A stretch of 64,000 nucleotides of DNA from an uncultured Massilia sp. Its GTDB lineage: Bacteria; Pseudomonadota; Gammaproteobacteria; Burkholderiales; Burkholderiaceae_D. The notes below the pieces were generated by a model that worked only from the letters and a program-made list of their open reading frames with translations, had not been told where the DNA came from and did not search any database. The translations under genes and the position numbers were made by a program. Location: positions 1-64,000 of the forward strand of contig NZ_CAJYEB010000014.1 in NCBI RefSeq assembly GCF_913773735.1, read 5' to 3'. Position 1 is the first letter of the stretch. Every line of letters begins with the position of its first letter. Positions 30,200 to 41,891 of the stretch are shown here, in pieces.

Positions 30200-31033
30200 A
30201 TGGCGAAGCGTACATGGCGGGACGCCGCGGTCGGCCTGGTGGTGCCGGTCGCCGCGCTGCTGGTGTGGCAGGGCGTGGCGATGCTGGGGTGGGTCAACCC
30301 GAACGTGCTGCCGTCGCCGCTGGCGGTGTGGCGGAAGTGGGTCGAGTACCTGCTGCCGCTGCAGGACTATGCGATGTTCCAGGAAAACGGCGGGGGCGGG
30401 CGGCTGGCCTGGATGTTGTCGGGAGAGCTGATCCACGACACGCTCGGCAGCCTGTACCGGGTCGTCGTCGGCTTCGCCGTCGGCGCCGGCCTGGCGCTGC
30501 CGCTCGGCCTGGCCATGGGCGCGAGCCGGGTCGTGTATGCCTGGCTGAACCCGCTGGTGCAGCTGCTGCGGCCGATCCCGCCGATCGCCTACATCCCGCT
30601 GTCGATCCTGTGGTTCGGGCTGGGCAATCCACCGGCCGTGTTCCTGATCGCGCTGGGCGCCTTCTTCCCGGTGCTGATGAACACCATCGCCGGCGTGCGC
30701 CAGGTCGACGGCATCTACCTGCGCGCGGCGCGCAACCTGGGCGCCGGCGGCGCCACCATGTTCCTGCGCGTGATCCTGCCGGCCGCGGTCCCGTACATCC
30801 TGGCCGGCGTGCGCATCGGCATCGGCACCGCCTTCATCGTCGTCATCGTGTCCGAGATGATCGCCGTGAACAACGGCCTGGGCTTTCGCATCCTGGAAGC
30901 GCGCGAGTACTTCTGGTCCGACAAGATCATCGCCGGCATGATCACCATCGGCCTCCTGGGCCTGGCCATCGACGTCGGCATGAACCGCCTCAACAACTAC
31001 CTGCTGCGCTGGCACCGCGGCCTGGAGCAATGA
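30200..31033 (+). CDS. ABC transporter permease, NitT/TauT family
   Basis: The 277-residue product has about six membrane segments and the EAA loop of BPD-type permeases (AARNLGAGGATMFLRVILPA). It starts 13 bp after the binding-protein gene with AGGGGGCCGCG upstream of the ATG. It forms the channel of the importer together with the ATPase 1 bp downstream. Confidence 0.92.
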   Translation: MAKRTWRDAAVGLVVPVAALLVWQGVAMLGWVNPNVLPSPLAVWRKWVEYLLPLQDYAMFQENGGGGRLAWMLSGELIHDTLGSLYRVVVGFAVGAGLALPLGLAMGASRVVYAWLNPLVQLLRPIPPIAYIPLSILWFGLGNPPAVFLIALGAFFPVLMNTIAGVRQVDGIYLRAARNLGAGGATMFLRVILPAAVPYILAGVRIGIGTAFIVVIVSEMIAVNNGLGFRILEAREYFWSDKIIAGMITIGLLGLAIDVGMNRLNNYLLRWHRGLEQ

Positions 31034-31034
31034 C

Positions 31035-31832
31035 ATGGCAGACGCCCACATCCTGGTCGAGAACGTGAGCAAGGTGTTTTCCGCCGGCGGCCGCGACGTG
31101 GCCGCGCTGCTGGACATCGACCTGGCCATCCCGCCGGGGCAGTTCGTCTGCCTGCTCGGGCCGTCCGGCTGCGGCAAGTCGACGCTGCTCAACGCCATCG
31201 CCGGCTTCGCGCCGCCCACCCGCGGACGCGTGCTGGCCGGCGGCGTGCCGGTGGCGGGACCGGGGCCGGAGCGCGGCATGGTGTTCCAGGAATACGCGCT
31301 GTTCCCGTGGATGACGGTCGCGCAGAACATCGGCTTCGGACTGGAGATCAAGGGCATGGCGCGCGGCCAGGTCGCGGCGCGCGTGGCCGGGCTGCTGGAA
31401 CTCCTGGCGCTGGAGGATTTCGCGCGGCGCTATCCGAAGGACCTGTCCGGCGGGATGCGCCAGCGCGTGGCGATCGCCCGGGTGCTGGCGCTGGACTCCC
31501 CCGTGCTGCTGATGGACGAGCCGTTCGGGGCGCTCGACGCGCTCACGCGGCGCAACCTGCAGGACGAACTGCTGCGCATCTGGGCCGCATGGAAGAAGAC
31601 CGTCGTCTTCGTCACCCACAGCATCGAGGAGGCGATCTACCTGGCCGACCGCATCGTCGTGATGACCTACCGGCCGGGGACGGTCAAGCGCGACATGCGG
31701 GTCGATTTGCCGCGCCTGCGCGACCCGGCGGCGCCGGAATTCAACGCCCTCAAGCGCGAACTGGGCATGCTGGTGATGGAGGAGCAGCAGCGCCACCACG
31801 CTGCCGAGATGCGGGCCGCGGCGGTGGACTGA
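31035..31832 (+). CDS. ABC transporter ATP-binding protein, NitT/TauT family
   Basis: The 265-residue product has Walker A GPSGCGKST, Q-loop EYALFPW, signature LSGGMRQR, Walker B VLLMDEP and the switch His in VTHSIEEA, the last being typical of the SsuB/TauB branch. It energises the importer. The start lies one base after the permease stop, so the three genes form one operon. Confidence 0.94.
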   Translation: MADAHILVENVSKVFSAGGRDVAALLDIDLAIPPGQFVCLLGPSGCGKSTLLNAIAGFAPPTRGRVLAGGVPVAGPGPERGMVFQEYALFPWMTVAQNIGFGLEIKGMARGQVAARVAGLLELLALEDFARRYPKDLSGGMRQRVAIARVLALDSPVLLMDEPFGALDALTRRNLQDELLRIWAAWKKTVVFVTHSIEEAIYLADRIVVMTYRPGTVKRDMRVDLPRLRDPAAPEFNALKRELGMLVMEEQQRHHAAEMRAAAVD

Positions 31833-31833
31833 C

Positions 31834-31960
31834 ACCGTCGCCCCGGCGCAGGAGGCTGTCGCAAAAGGTCCATCGTCGCCCCGGCGGAGGGCGGGGCCCA
31901 ATCATGCATGCGTTGTCGCACTGCATGCGCATTGGGTCCCGGCCTCCGCCGGGACGACGG
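31834..31960. repeat. REP-like cluster, family B (partial, direct, inverted)
   Basis: A truncated unit (31834-31851), a full unit (31872-31901, CCCCGGCGGAGGGCGGGG) and an inverted unit (31932-31960, GGGTCCCGGCCTCCGCCGGG) follow the transporter operon. The truncated copy joined to GAGGCTGTCGCAAAAGG suggests a past rearrangement at this point. Confidence 0.75.
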
Positions 31961-32062
31961 TTTTGCGGCCAGTGATCCTGTTTTAGTCAAATGGACCCTG
32001 GTTCGGCATTTCCCTTCCGGCAAGCTGTGCTCGACCAATCCGGATGGTGTAGACTCGCCGGT

Positions 32063-32869
32063 ATGCAAACCACCTTGTTCATTGCCGCGGCCATCCTGTA
32101 CGCGGTATGCGCCCTGCTGCCGTCGCGGCGGGGCGCGCTCGTATCCGGCGTCACGGCGGCCGCCTGGGTACTGCACGGCCTGGGCCTGTGGCCGGACCTG
32201 CTGGGCGGCGGCACGCTGCGCATCGGCTTCGCCTTCATGCTGTCGGCGGCGCTGTGGATCTCGGTGGCCGCCTACTGGGTCGAGAACCGCAATTTCGCGC
32301 TGGACGGCATGCGCCGCATGGTGATGCCGTGCGCGGCCGTCGCCGCGGTGCTGCCGTCGCTGTTCCCCGGCAGCCTGATGCCGGTACAGGCGCAGACGCC
32401 CGCCTTCGGCTGGCACGTCGCCGTGGCCGTGCTGGCCTACAGCACGCTCACCATCGCCGCCTTCCACGCCGTGCTGATGGCGTTGCAGGAGGCGCGCCTG
32501 CACACCCGCAGCGCCAACAAGAAGGGCTTCCTGGGCGCCGCGATCGACCAGCTGCCGGCGCTGCTGACCATGGAAAAACTGTTGTTCCGCATGATCTGGA
32601 TCGGCTTCGTCCTGCTGACCCTGACCGTGCTGTCCGGCCTGGTGTTCTCCGAACAGCTGTTCGGCAAGGCGCTGCGCTGGGACCACAAGAATGTGTTCGC
32701 CCTGCTGTCGTGGCTGCTGTTCGCCGCGCTGCTGGCCGGACGCCGCTGGCGCGGCTGGCGCGGCAAGACCGCGCTGCGCTTCACGCTGGCGGGATTCGCC
32801 ACGCTGGCGCTGGCCTATGTCGGCAGCCGTTTCGTTTTTGAAGTCGTTCTGCACCGGGGGTTCGTATGA
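32063..32869 (+). CDS. ypjD: Cytochrome c assembly-type membrane protein (CcsA/YpjD)
   Basis: The 268-residue product is an integral membrane protein with about eight segments and the HemX/CcsA pattern; the tail includes WDHKNVFALLSWLLFAALLA, equivalent to the conserved WDxK region, and histidines that may bind haem. YpjD-type proteins stand apart from the cytochrome c maturation operon and their exact role is unknown. The ATG at 32063 follows a gap and no strong ribosome site. Its last four bases overlap the next gene. Confidence 0.88.
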   Translation: MQTTLFIAAAILYAVCALLPSRRGALVSGVTAAAWVLHGLGLWPDLLGGGTLRIGFAFMLSAALWISVAAYWVENRNFALDGMRRMVMPCAAVAAVLPSLFPGSLMPVQAQTPAFGWHVAVAVLAYSTLTIAAFHAVLMALQEARLHTRSANKKGFLGAAIDQLPALLTMEKLLFRMIWIGFVLLTLTVLSGLVFSEQLFGKALRWDHKNVFALLSWLLFAALLAGRRWRGWRGKTALRFTLAGFATLALAYVGSRFVFEVVLHRGFV

Positions 32870-33150
32870 CGCGACTGCTTTTCTGGATTGCGCTCGTCAT
32901 CCTCGTGGTGATGGCCGTGCGCAGCAAGGTGCGCGCCGCGATGGCGCGCGCACAGGCCCAGGCCCAGGGGCCTGCGCATGCCGGCGGCGCCGGCGGGCCG
33001 GGCGCGGGGCCGTGGCGCCGCGTCGAGGACGACACCGAGACCATGTCCAACTGCGCCCACTGCGGCATCTACTTCCCGTCCTCGGAGGCGGTGCGGGCGA
33101 ACGGGCGCGACTACTGCAGCCCGGCGCACGCCCAGCTGCCGCCCAAGTAA
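32866..33150 (+). CDS. PP0621-family small membrane protein with zinc-ribbon-like cysteines
   Basis: The 94-residue product has one N-terminal membrane segment (MTRLLFWIALVILVVMAV), a Gln/Ala/Gly-rich linker and a small cytoplasmic C-terminal part with CAHCGIYFPSSEAV and YCSPAH, which could bind zinc through three Cys and a His. This matches the PP0621 family found between ypjD and pilS in betaproteobacteria. Its ATG overlaps the ypjD stop (ATGA). Function unknown. Confidence 0.85.
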   Translation: MTRLLFWIALVILVVMAVRSKVRAAMARAQAQAQGPAHAGGAGGPGAGPWRRVEDDTETMSNCAHCGIYFPSSEAVRANGRDYCSPAHAQLPPK

Positions 33151-33172
33151 GCCGGCGTCCGGCCCGCTACGC

Positions 33173-34849
33173 ATGGCGCCCTGGCAGTCCCTTTCCGCCG
33201 CGTCGCGGGCGACCTTCTGGCGCTCGCTGCAGACGTTCACCGTCAGCCGCATCGTCATCGCGCTGGTGCTGCTGCTGTACCTGAGCGTGGACAGCCGCCG
33301 CAGCCACCTGCCCGGCGCGGCCGACGCCGAGACCTGCGTGGCCTACCTGGCGCTGGCGCTGGGATTCGCCGTGGTCGCCTATCGCTGGCGCCGGCGCTTC
33401 CTGCTGCAGCTGTGCATCCAGGTGCTGGCCGACCTGGTGGCGATCTCGCTGCTGTACGCGTCCGCGGGCGGCCTGCGCAGCGGGCTGGCGCTGCTGTACC
33501 TGTTCCCGCTGGCCGGCGCCGCCATGCTGGCGCCGCTGCTGCTGGCGCTGTTCTCGGCGGCGCTGGCGACGCTGTTCGTGCTGGCCGAGGGCGTGTGGCA
33601 GATCTTCGTGCGCTTCGAGGAGCCGCCGCTGATGCAGACCGGCCTGGCCGGCGCCGCCTTCTTCGCGCTGGTGCTGGTGGTGAACCGGCTGGCCGCGCGC
33701 CTGATCGGCCAGGAAGAACTGGCGGCGCGGCGCGGCGCCGACCTGCGCATCCAGCAGGCCGTGTACCGGATCGTGGTCGAGGACGTCGGCGACGGCATCC
33801 TGGTGCTGGGTCGCGACGGCCTGGTCTTCGGCGGCAATCCGGCGGCGCGCCGCATGCTCGGCCTGGAGGCGGGGCCGGCGGGCGAGATCGGCGGCTTTCG
33901 CCTGGGCGACGTGCCCGCCTTCGAGCCGCTGGCGCACAGCCACGCGGCCTGGATCGGCTGCTGCATCAACGCGCTGCCGGCGCCGCCGGCCGACTACGTG
34001 ACGGTCAAGCGCTGGCAGGAGGAGGGGGCCGAGGGCCTGGTGCGCGGCCGCCTCGACCAGCCGGTGCACCTGCGCCTGCGCTTCGCCCTGGTCGACGCGC
34101 CGCACGACGGGGCCGAGCGCAGCGTGATCTTCCTGCAGGACGTGAGCGCCATCGAGAACCAGGCGCAGCAACTGAAGCTGGCGTCGATGGGACGCCTGAC
34201 GGCCAGCATCGCGCACGAGGTGAGGAATCCGCTGTCGGCGATCGGCCACGCGACCGCGCTGCTGGCCGAGGACCTGCACGGCCCCGCCGAGCAGCGCCTG
34301 CTGCGCATCGTGAACGACAACGTGGTACGCGTGAACCGCATGGTCGAGGACATCCTGAAGCTGTCGCGCAAGGTGCAGCCGAACGGCGAGCCGGTGGCGC
34401 TGGCCGCCTTCCTGGCCGAGGTGCACGCCGAATTCACGGAAACCCAGGGCGTGCGCGGTGATATAGTGTGGCTCGGCGCGGCGCACGGCCTGCAGGTGCG
34501 CTTCGACGGCCTGCACCTGCGCGAGGTGCTGGTCAACCTGCTGGGCAATGCGGTGCGCTACGCCAGCGCCGAACCCGCGAGCATCCGCGTGTTCCCCGTG
34601 CTCGACGCGACCGGCCGGGTCGAGCTGCACGTGCAGGACGACGGGCCGGGCATCACGCCGGAAGTGCGCGCCCACCTGTTCGAGCCGTTCTACACCACGT
34701 CGAGCAAGGGCACCGGCCTGGGCCTGTACCTGGCGCGCGAGCTGTGCCTGAACAACGGCGCCATGCTCGACTACGAACACCGGCCCGACGCGGGCGGCGG
34801 CGGCCGCGCCGGCGGCCGCTTCGTGATCACGTTCGCGGCGTCGGCCTGA
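33173..34849 (+). CDS. pilS: Sensor histidine kinase for type IV pili
   Basis: The 558-residue product has six membrane helices in about residues 20-190, a PAS-like part (QAVYRIVVEDVGDGILVLGR) and a HisKA/HATPase core with H-box IAHEVRNPLSAIGH and N/G boxes NLLGNAVRYAS, DDGPGITPE and GTGLGLYLA. The layout and the pilR gene 40 bp downstream identify PilS, which senses major pilin in the membrane and controls pilA transcription through PilR. The ATG at 33173 is taken, 22 bp after the previous stop; in-frame ATGs upstream lie inside that gene. Confidence 0.93.
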   Translation: MAPWQSLSAASRATFWRSLQTFTVSRIVIALVLLLYLSVDSRRSHLPGAADAETCVAYLALALGFAVVAYRWRRRFLLQLCIQVLADLVAISLLYASAGGLRSGLALLYLFPLAGAAMLAPLLLALFSAALATLFVLAEGVWQIFVRFEEPPLMQTGLAGAAFFALVLVVNRLAARLIGQEELAARRGADLRIQQAVYRIVVEDVGDGILVLGRDGLVFGGNPAARRMLGLEAGPAGEIGGFRLGDVPAFEPLAHSHAAWIGCCINALPAPPADYVTVKRWQEEGAEGLVRGRLDQPVHLRLRFALVDAPHDGAERSVIFLQDVSAIENQAQQLKLASMGRLTASIAHEVRNPLSAIGHATALLAEDLHGPAEQRLLRIVNDNVVRVNRMVEDILKLSRKVQPNGEPVALAAFLAEVHAEFTETQGVRGDIVWLGAAHGLQVRFDGLHLREVLVNLLGNAVRYASAEPASIRVFPVLDATGRVELHVQDDGPGITPEVRAHLFEPFYTTSSKGTGLGLYLARELCLNNGAMLDYEHRPDAGGGGRAGGRFVITFAASA

Positions 34850-34889
34850 CGCGCCCCGCACACTATATATAGAGGAACACGAAACAAGC

Positions 34890-36335
34890 ATGAGCTCCCC
34901 CCGCATCCTGGTGGTCGACGACGAAGCCGACCTGCGCGAGCTGCTCGAGATCACCCTGCTCAAGATGGGCCTGGACGTGGACAGCGCCGCCACCGTGCGC
35001 GAGGCGCGCGGCCTGCTCGGCCGCCAGGACTACGCGCTGGTGCTGACCGACATGCGCCTGCCCGACGGCCTCGGGCTGGAACTGGTGCGCGAGATCGCGG
35101 CCAACCACCGCGACACCCCGGTCGCCGTGATCACCGCCTACGGCAGCGCCGAGAACGCGGTGGTCGCCCTGAAGGCGGGCGCGTTCGACTACGTGTCCAA
35201 GCCGGTGGTGCTGGACGACCTGCGCACGATGGTGCGCGCGGCGCTGAAGCTGTCGGATCCGGCCGCCGCCGCGGCCGCGGCCACGGCGGCGGCGGGGGAG
35301 GACGCGCCGGCGGCGCCGGACTCGCGCCTGGTCGGCACGTCGCCGGCGATGCAGGCGCTGCGCGCCCAGATCGCGCGGCTGGCGCGCTCGCAGGCGCCGA
35401 TCGCCATCAACGGCGAGTCGGGCAGCGGCAAGGAACTGGCCGCGCGCGAGATCCATGCCCGCAGCGCGCGCGCCGGCAAGCCCTTCGTGGCGGTGAACTG
35501 CGGCGCCATTCCCGAGGCGCTGATGGAGGCCGAGTTCTTCGGCTACCGCAAGGGCGCCTTCACCGGCGCCGTCGACGAGCGCGACGGCTTCTTCCAGGCC
35601 GCCAACGGCGGCACCCTGATGCTGGACGAGGTGGCCGACCTGCCGCTGGCGATGCAGGTCAAGCTGCTGCGCGCGATCCAGGAACGGCGCGTGCGCAGGA
35701 TCGGCGCCACCGCCGAGGAGCCGGTCGACGTGCGCATCGTCAGCGCCACCCACAAGGACCTGGCGCGCTGCGTCGCCGACGGCCTGTTCCGCCAGGACCT
35801 GTTCTACCGCCTGAACGTGATCGAGCTCACGCTGCCGCCGCTGCGCGAGCGCCTCGACGACCTGCCGCTGCTGGTCGACGCCATCCTGGCGCGCCTGGCC
35901 GGCCCCGGCCAGCCGCCGGCGCGCCTGGGCCCGGGCGTGGCGCAGGCGCTGCGCGCCTATCCGTTCCCGGGCAATGTGCGCGAGCTGGAGAACGTGCTGG
36001 AACGGGCGCTGGCCTTCGCCGACGACGGCACGATCGAGGTCGGCGACCTGCTGCTCAAGGGCGCGCGCGCGGGGGAGGCGGCGCCCGGCGCGCCGGCCGC
36101 CGCGCCGGCCGTGGCGGCGGAACCGGCGCCCGCCCCTGCGCCGGCGGCGGCGGCGCCGGACGCGCTGCCCAGCAACCTGCCCGACTACCTGAGCCAGGTC
36201 GAGCGCGACATCATCCAGCGCGCGCTGGCCCGGACCCAGTTCAACCGCACCCAGGCCGCCGCCCTGCTCGGCATCAGCGTGCGCCAGTTGCGCTACCAGA
36301 TGCAGAAGCTCGGGATCCACGCGCCCGAACCCTGA
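34890..36335 (+). CDS. pilR: Sigma-54-dependent response regulator for type IV pili
   Basis: The 481-residue product has a receiver domain with phosphoacceptor Asp54, an AAA+ sigma-54 activator domain with Walker A GESGSGKE (175-182) and GAFTGA (222-227), an Ala/Pro-rich linker (about 390-430) and a Fis-type helix-turn-helix (RTQFNRTQAAALLGISVRQL). It activates pilA from a sigma-54 promoter when phosphorylated by PilS. pilA is not in the window. The start follows a short AGAGGAACACG leader. Confidence 0.95.
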   Translation: MSSPRILVVDDEADLRELLEITLLKMGLDVDSAATVREARGLLGRQDYALVLTDMRLPDGLGLELVREIAANHRDTPVAVITAYGSAENAVVALKAGAFDYVSKPVVLDDLRTMVRAALKLSDPAAAAAAATAAAGEDAPAAPDSRLVGTSPAMQALRAQIARLARSQAPIAINGESGSGKELAAREIHARSARAGKPFVAVNCGAIPEALMEAEFFGYRKGAFTGAVDERDGFFQAANGGTLMLDEVADLPLAMQVKLLRAIQERRVRRIGATAEEPVDVRIVSATHKDLARCVADGLFRQDLFYRLNVIELTLPPLRERLDDLPLLVDAILARLAGPGQPPARLGPGVAQALRAYPFPGNVRELENVLERALAFADDGTIEVGDLLLKGARAGEAAPGAPAAAPAVAAEPAPAPAPAAAAPDALPSNLPDYLSQVERDIIQRALARTQFNRTQAAALLGISVRQLRYQMQKLGIHAPEP

Positions 36336-36542
36336 CCGATGCTGCGACGTAGCGACGCAGGGTGGACACGGGGTGCCCACCCTGCGCATTGCCCTTCTTC
36401 CTGGCAACTGTGGCGGTCTGCGCCGCACCATGGACGGGCCCTCCAAACGGCATGTTAGTGCTCACTATCGAGGAGGGCTTGAGCTGGCTTGCTTTAACAA
36501 ATGTCAAGGCGAGCGCCACAAAAAAATCCTCGGCTTTGGTCC
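36336..36542. other. Gap between pilR and the nrdA promoter, with a REP-like unit
   Basis: A family A palindrome (36358-36384, CAGGGTGGACACGGGGTGCC then CACCCTG) follows pilR and may end its transcript. The rest of the 475-bp pilR-nrdA gap falls to a lower GC content and includes the nrdA promoter and leader described separately. I see no gene. Confidence 0.6.
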
Positions 36543-36570
36543 TTTGATCTTGCCGAATATCGACTACAAT
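36543..36570 (+). promoter_or_regulatory. Sigma-70 promoter of nrdA
   Basis: TTTGAT (36543-36548) and TACAAT (36565-36570) have a 16-bp spacer. The -10 element lies within the upstream NrdR-like site. Transcription would start near 36577 and give a leader of about 235 nt. Confidence 0.6.
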
Positions 36571-36606
36571 TAGGTCTATAACGCAGTAACGCACTAGATG
36601 TAGTGG
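36561..36606. promoter_or_regulatory. Tandem NrdR boxes over the nrdA promoter
   Basis: GCACTAGATGTAGTGG (36591-36606) keeps both perfect half-sites (CACTA, TAGTG) of the NrdR consensus ACACTATATATAGTGT. A degenerate copy at 36561-36576 (CGACTACAATTAGGTC) shares ACTA and TAG. Their centres are 30 bp apart, about three helical turns, as usual for NrdR pairs. The upstream box covers the -10 element, which fits repression. Confidence 0.75.
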
Positions 36607-36632
36607 TCTGACTCAACAGGCCAAACAGCAGC

Positions 36633-36675
36633 AGAGGGGCCCCATGCAAGCGGTTTCCACACATGGCTCCCCTCT
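36633..36675 (+). other. Hairpin in the nrdA leader
   Basis: AGAGGGG (36633-36639) pairs with CCCCTCT (36669-36675), and after a two-base internal loop CCATG pairs with CATGG, around a 15-nt loop. It is followed by TTATTATTT, not a clean T-run, so it may be a leader structure rather than a terminator. Confidence 0.5.
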
Positions 36676-36810
36676 TTATTATTTGCTGGAAGTTAATAGG
36701 TTGCCAATTTTAACGAGTTGGCAGCATTCTTTTGTAACCCTTGCTGGGGCCGTATCGCGGTCCCGAACATGTCGGCGGGCGTGACGAACGCCATCCTGGG
36801 AGGCTCCTCA

Positions 36811-39732
<2,922 letters not shown>

Positions 39733-39744
39733 CTCAAGCACATC

Positions 39745-39764
39745 GTCCCCGCGCAGGCGGGGAC
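39745..39764. repeat. REP-like hairpin between nrdA and nrdB
   Basis: GTCCCCGC-GCAG-GCGGGGAC is a perfect 8-bp stem in the 65-bp gap. It could modulate the ratio of nrdA to nrdB mRNA. Confidence 0.75.
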
Positions 39765-39797
39765 GGCGGTCAGCAAATAATATTAGAAGGAAACATC

Positions 39798-40901
39798 ATG
39801 GCTCTCTCCTGGGACGATGAACCGGCCGCCGTGCCGGCCCCGGCAACCGCCACCAATCCCGAGGCTTCCGCGGTCGACGTCGCCAAGCGCGTGAACGCGG
39901 ACGACAAGCGCATCATCAACGGCAAGACCGACGTCAACCAGCTGGTGCCGTTCAAGTACAAATGGGCCTGGGACAAGTACCTGGCCGGCTGCGCCAACCA
40001 CTGGATGCCGCAGGAAGTGAACATGCAGCGCGACATCGAGCTGTGGAAGAACCCCAACGGTCTCACTGAAGACGAGCGCCGCATCGTCAAGCGCAACCTG
40101 GGCTTCTTCGTGACCGCCGACTCGCTGGCCGCCAACAACATCGTGCTGGGCACCTACCGCCACATCACGGCGCCGGAATGCCGCCAGTACCTGCTGCGCC
40201 AGGCGTTCGAGGAAGCGATCCACACCCACGCCTACCAGTACATCGTGGAATCGCTGGGCCTGGACGAGAAGGAAATCTTCAACGCCTACAACGAGATCGA
40301 CTCGATCCGCAACAAGGACCAGTTCCTGATCCCGTTCATCGAGACGCTGACCGATCCGGAATTCAAGACGGGCACGCTGGAAGCCGACCAGAAGCTGCTG
40401 AAGTCGATCATCGTGTTCGCCTGCCTGATGGAAGGCCTGTTCTTCTACGTCGGCTTCACCCAGATCCTGGCGCTGGGCCGCCAGAACAAGATGGTGGGCG
40501 CCGCCGAGCAGTACCAGTACATCCTGCGCGACGAATCGATGCACTGCAACTTCGGCATCGACCTGATCAACTCGATCAAGATGGAAAACCCGCAGCTGTG
40601 GACCGCCGAGTTCCGCGAGGAACTGAAAGTGCTGTTCACCAAGGCCGTGGAACTGGAATACGCCTACGCCGAAGACACCATGCCGCGTGGCGTGCTGGGC
40701 CTGAACGCCGCCATGTTCAAGGGCTACCTACGCTTCATCGCCAACCGCCGCGCCGTGCAGATCGGCCTGGACGCGCTGTTCCCGAACGAGGAAAACCCGT
40801 TCCCGTGGATGAGCGAGATGATCGACCTGAAGAAGGAGCGCAACTTCTTCGAGACGCGCGTCACCGAGTACCAGACGGGTGGGGCGTTGAGCTGGGATTG
40901 A
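39798..40901 (+). CDS. nrdB: Class Ia ribonucleotide reductase, beta subunit
   Basis: The 367-residue product holds the di-iron centre and tyrosyl radical. Ligands can be placed at Asp108, Glu139 and His142 (EEAIHTHAY), with the radical Tyr at 146, a Glu in CLMEGLFFY and Glu/His in RDESMHCNF. The presence of the tyrosine argues against a metal-only (class Ic) form. AGAAGG stands before the ATG. It is co-transcribed with nrdA. Confidence 0.97.
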   Translation: MALSWDDEPAAVPAPATATNPEASAVDVAKRVNADDKRIINGKTDVNQLVPFKYKWAWDKYLAGCANHWMPQEVNMQRDIELWKNPNGLTEDERRIVKRNLGFFVTADSLAANNIVLGTYRHITAPECRQYLLRQAFEEAIHTHAYQYIVESLGLDEKEIFNAYNEIDSIRNKDQFLIPFIETLTDPEFKTGTLEADQKLLKSIIVFACLMEGLFFYVGFTQILALGRQNKMVGAAEQYQYILRDESMHCNFGIDLINSIKMENPQLWTAEFREELKVLFTKAVELEYAYAEDTMPRGVLGLNAAMFKGYLRFIANRRAVQIGLDALFPNEENPFPWMSEMIDLKKERNFFETRVTEYQTGGALSWD

Positions 40902-40927
40902 TCCCGCTTCACCCCGCGTAGCACCAC

Positions 40928-40956
40928 CATCGCCCCTGCCTTGCGCAGGGGCGATG
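40928..40956. terminator. Terminator-like hairpin after nrdB
   Basis: CATCGCCCCTGC-CTTGC-GCAGGGGCGATG is a perfect 12-bp stem followed by TCGTTTT. It likely ends the nrdAB transcript and also resembles the REP-like repeats. Confidence 0.65.
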
Positions 40957-41015
40957 TCGTTTTGGCGTGCCGCCCGGTCGCACCCGTGTCACGCAAAAGA
41001 CGGATAATCGGCGCC

Positions 41016-41711
41016 ATGCTCACCGTCCCCCTGCTCGATTCCCCCGCCATCGTCCACGCCTTCGGCACCCGCCACGACGACATGGCCGCGCTGCTGCCCG
41101 GCTACTGGGCGCGCCGTCCCGTGCAGCACGAACGCCACGGCACCCGCATCGCCGTGGTCACCGCACCGAACGAGGATTGCGGCGAGGCCGACGGCATGCT
41201 CACCGACCGGCCCGGCCTGCTGCTCGCGATCGCCACCGCCGACTGCGTGCCGGTGCTGCTGGCGCGCGCGGACGGGCGCGAGGTGGCGGCGCTGCATGCC
41301 GGCTGGCGCGGCGCGCAGGCCGGCATCGTCGATGCGTTCGCCGACCTGGTGCGTGCGCGCGGCGGCGATCCCGGCGACTGGCTGGCGGCGATCGGGCCGG
41401 CCGCGCATCCATGCTGCTACGAAGTCGGGGACGAGGTGATCGATGGCTTCGTCGCGGGCCGCGGCCATGCCCGCGCGCTGGTCGCGCCGCGGCCGCGCAG
41501 GCTCGACCTGCCCGCCATCGTGCGGCGCCAGCTCGAAGACATCGGCGTGCGCGCCGTGGCCGCCAGGGACGAATGCACGATGTGCCACGTGCGCGCCGAC
41601 GGACGCTGCGCCTTCCACAGCTACCGCCGCGACCGCGCGACGCGCACGCCGGTGGTCGACGTGAACTGGTCGGTCATCGCGCTGGCGGCGCCGCATCCGC
41701 CTTGTAGATAA
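41016..41711 (+). CDS. yfiH: YfiH/LACC1-family purine nucleoside phosphorylase (polyphenol oxidase-like)
   Basis: The 231-residue product is a YfiH/DUF152 protein. Zinc ligands are visible in ALHAGWRG (His), CTMCHVRADGRCAFHSYRRD (Cys, His). Members act on adenosine, inosine or methylthioadenosine as phosphorylases or deaminases and older annotation calls them laccases. The ATG at 41016 yields MLTVPLLDSPAIVHAFGTRH, the normal start. The gene stands between nrdB and a glycosyltransferase gene without coupling. Confidence 0.9.
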   Translation: MLTVPLLDSPAIVHAFGTRHDDMAALLPGYWARRPVQHERHGTRIAVVTAPNEDCGEADGMLTDRPGLLLAIATADCVPVLLARADGREVAALHAGWRGAQAGIVDAFADLVRARGGDPGDWLAAIGPAAHPCCYEVGDEVIDGFVAGRGHARALVAPRPRRLDLPAIVRRQLEDIGVRAVAARDECTMCHVRADGRCAFHSYRRDRATRTPVVDVNWSVIALAAPHPPCR

Positions 41712-41891
41712 AGGCGCCGTGCGCTGCGCCGGGGTCGTGCGCGCGGCGCTTTCGTGGCGCCGGCGGCACGCCGCATGCGGGTGCCGATGCGATTTTTGTG
41801 CGTGCCACGCGCCACGCGTGCAAGTCTGGGGCTATCATGCGCTCAATTCGAGCCCTGAACGAACTGCGAGACCATCGAGCGCGCCGCCACC

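Noticed and set aside
36718-36810. N-terminal extension of nrdA from an upstream start
   Set aside because: The GGGAGG site at 36798-36803 fits the ATG at 36811, and the 31 extra residues are unlike any NrdA start.
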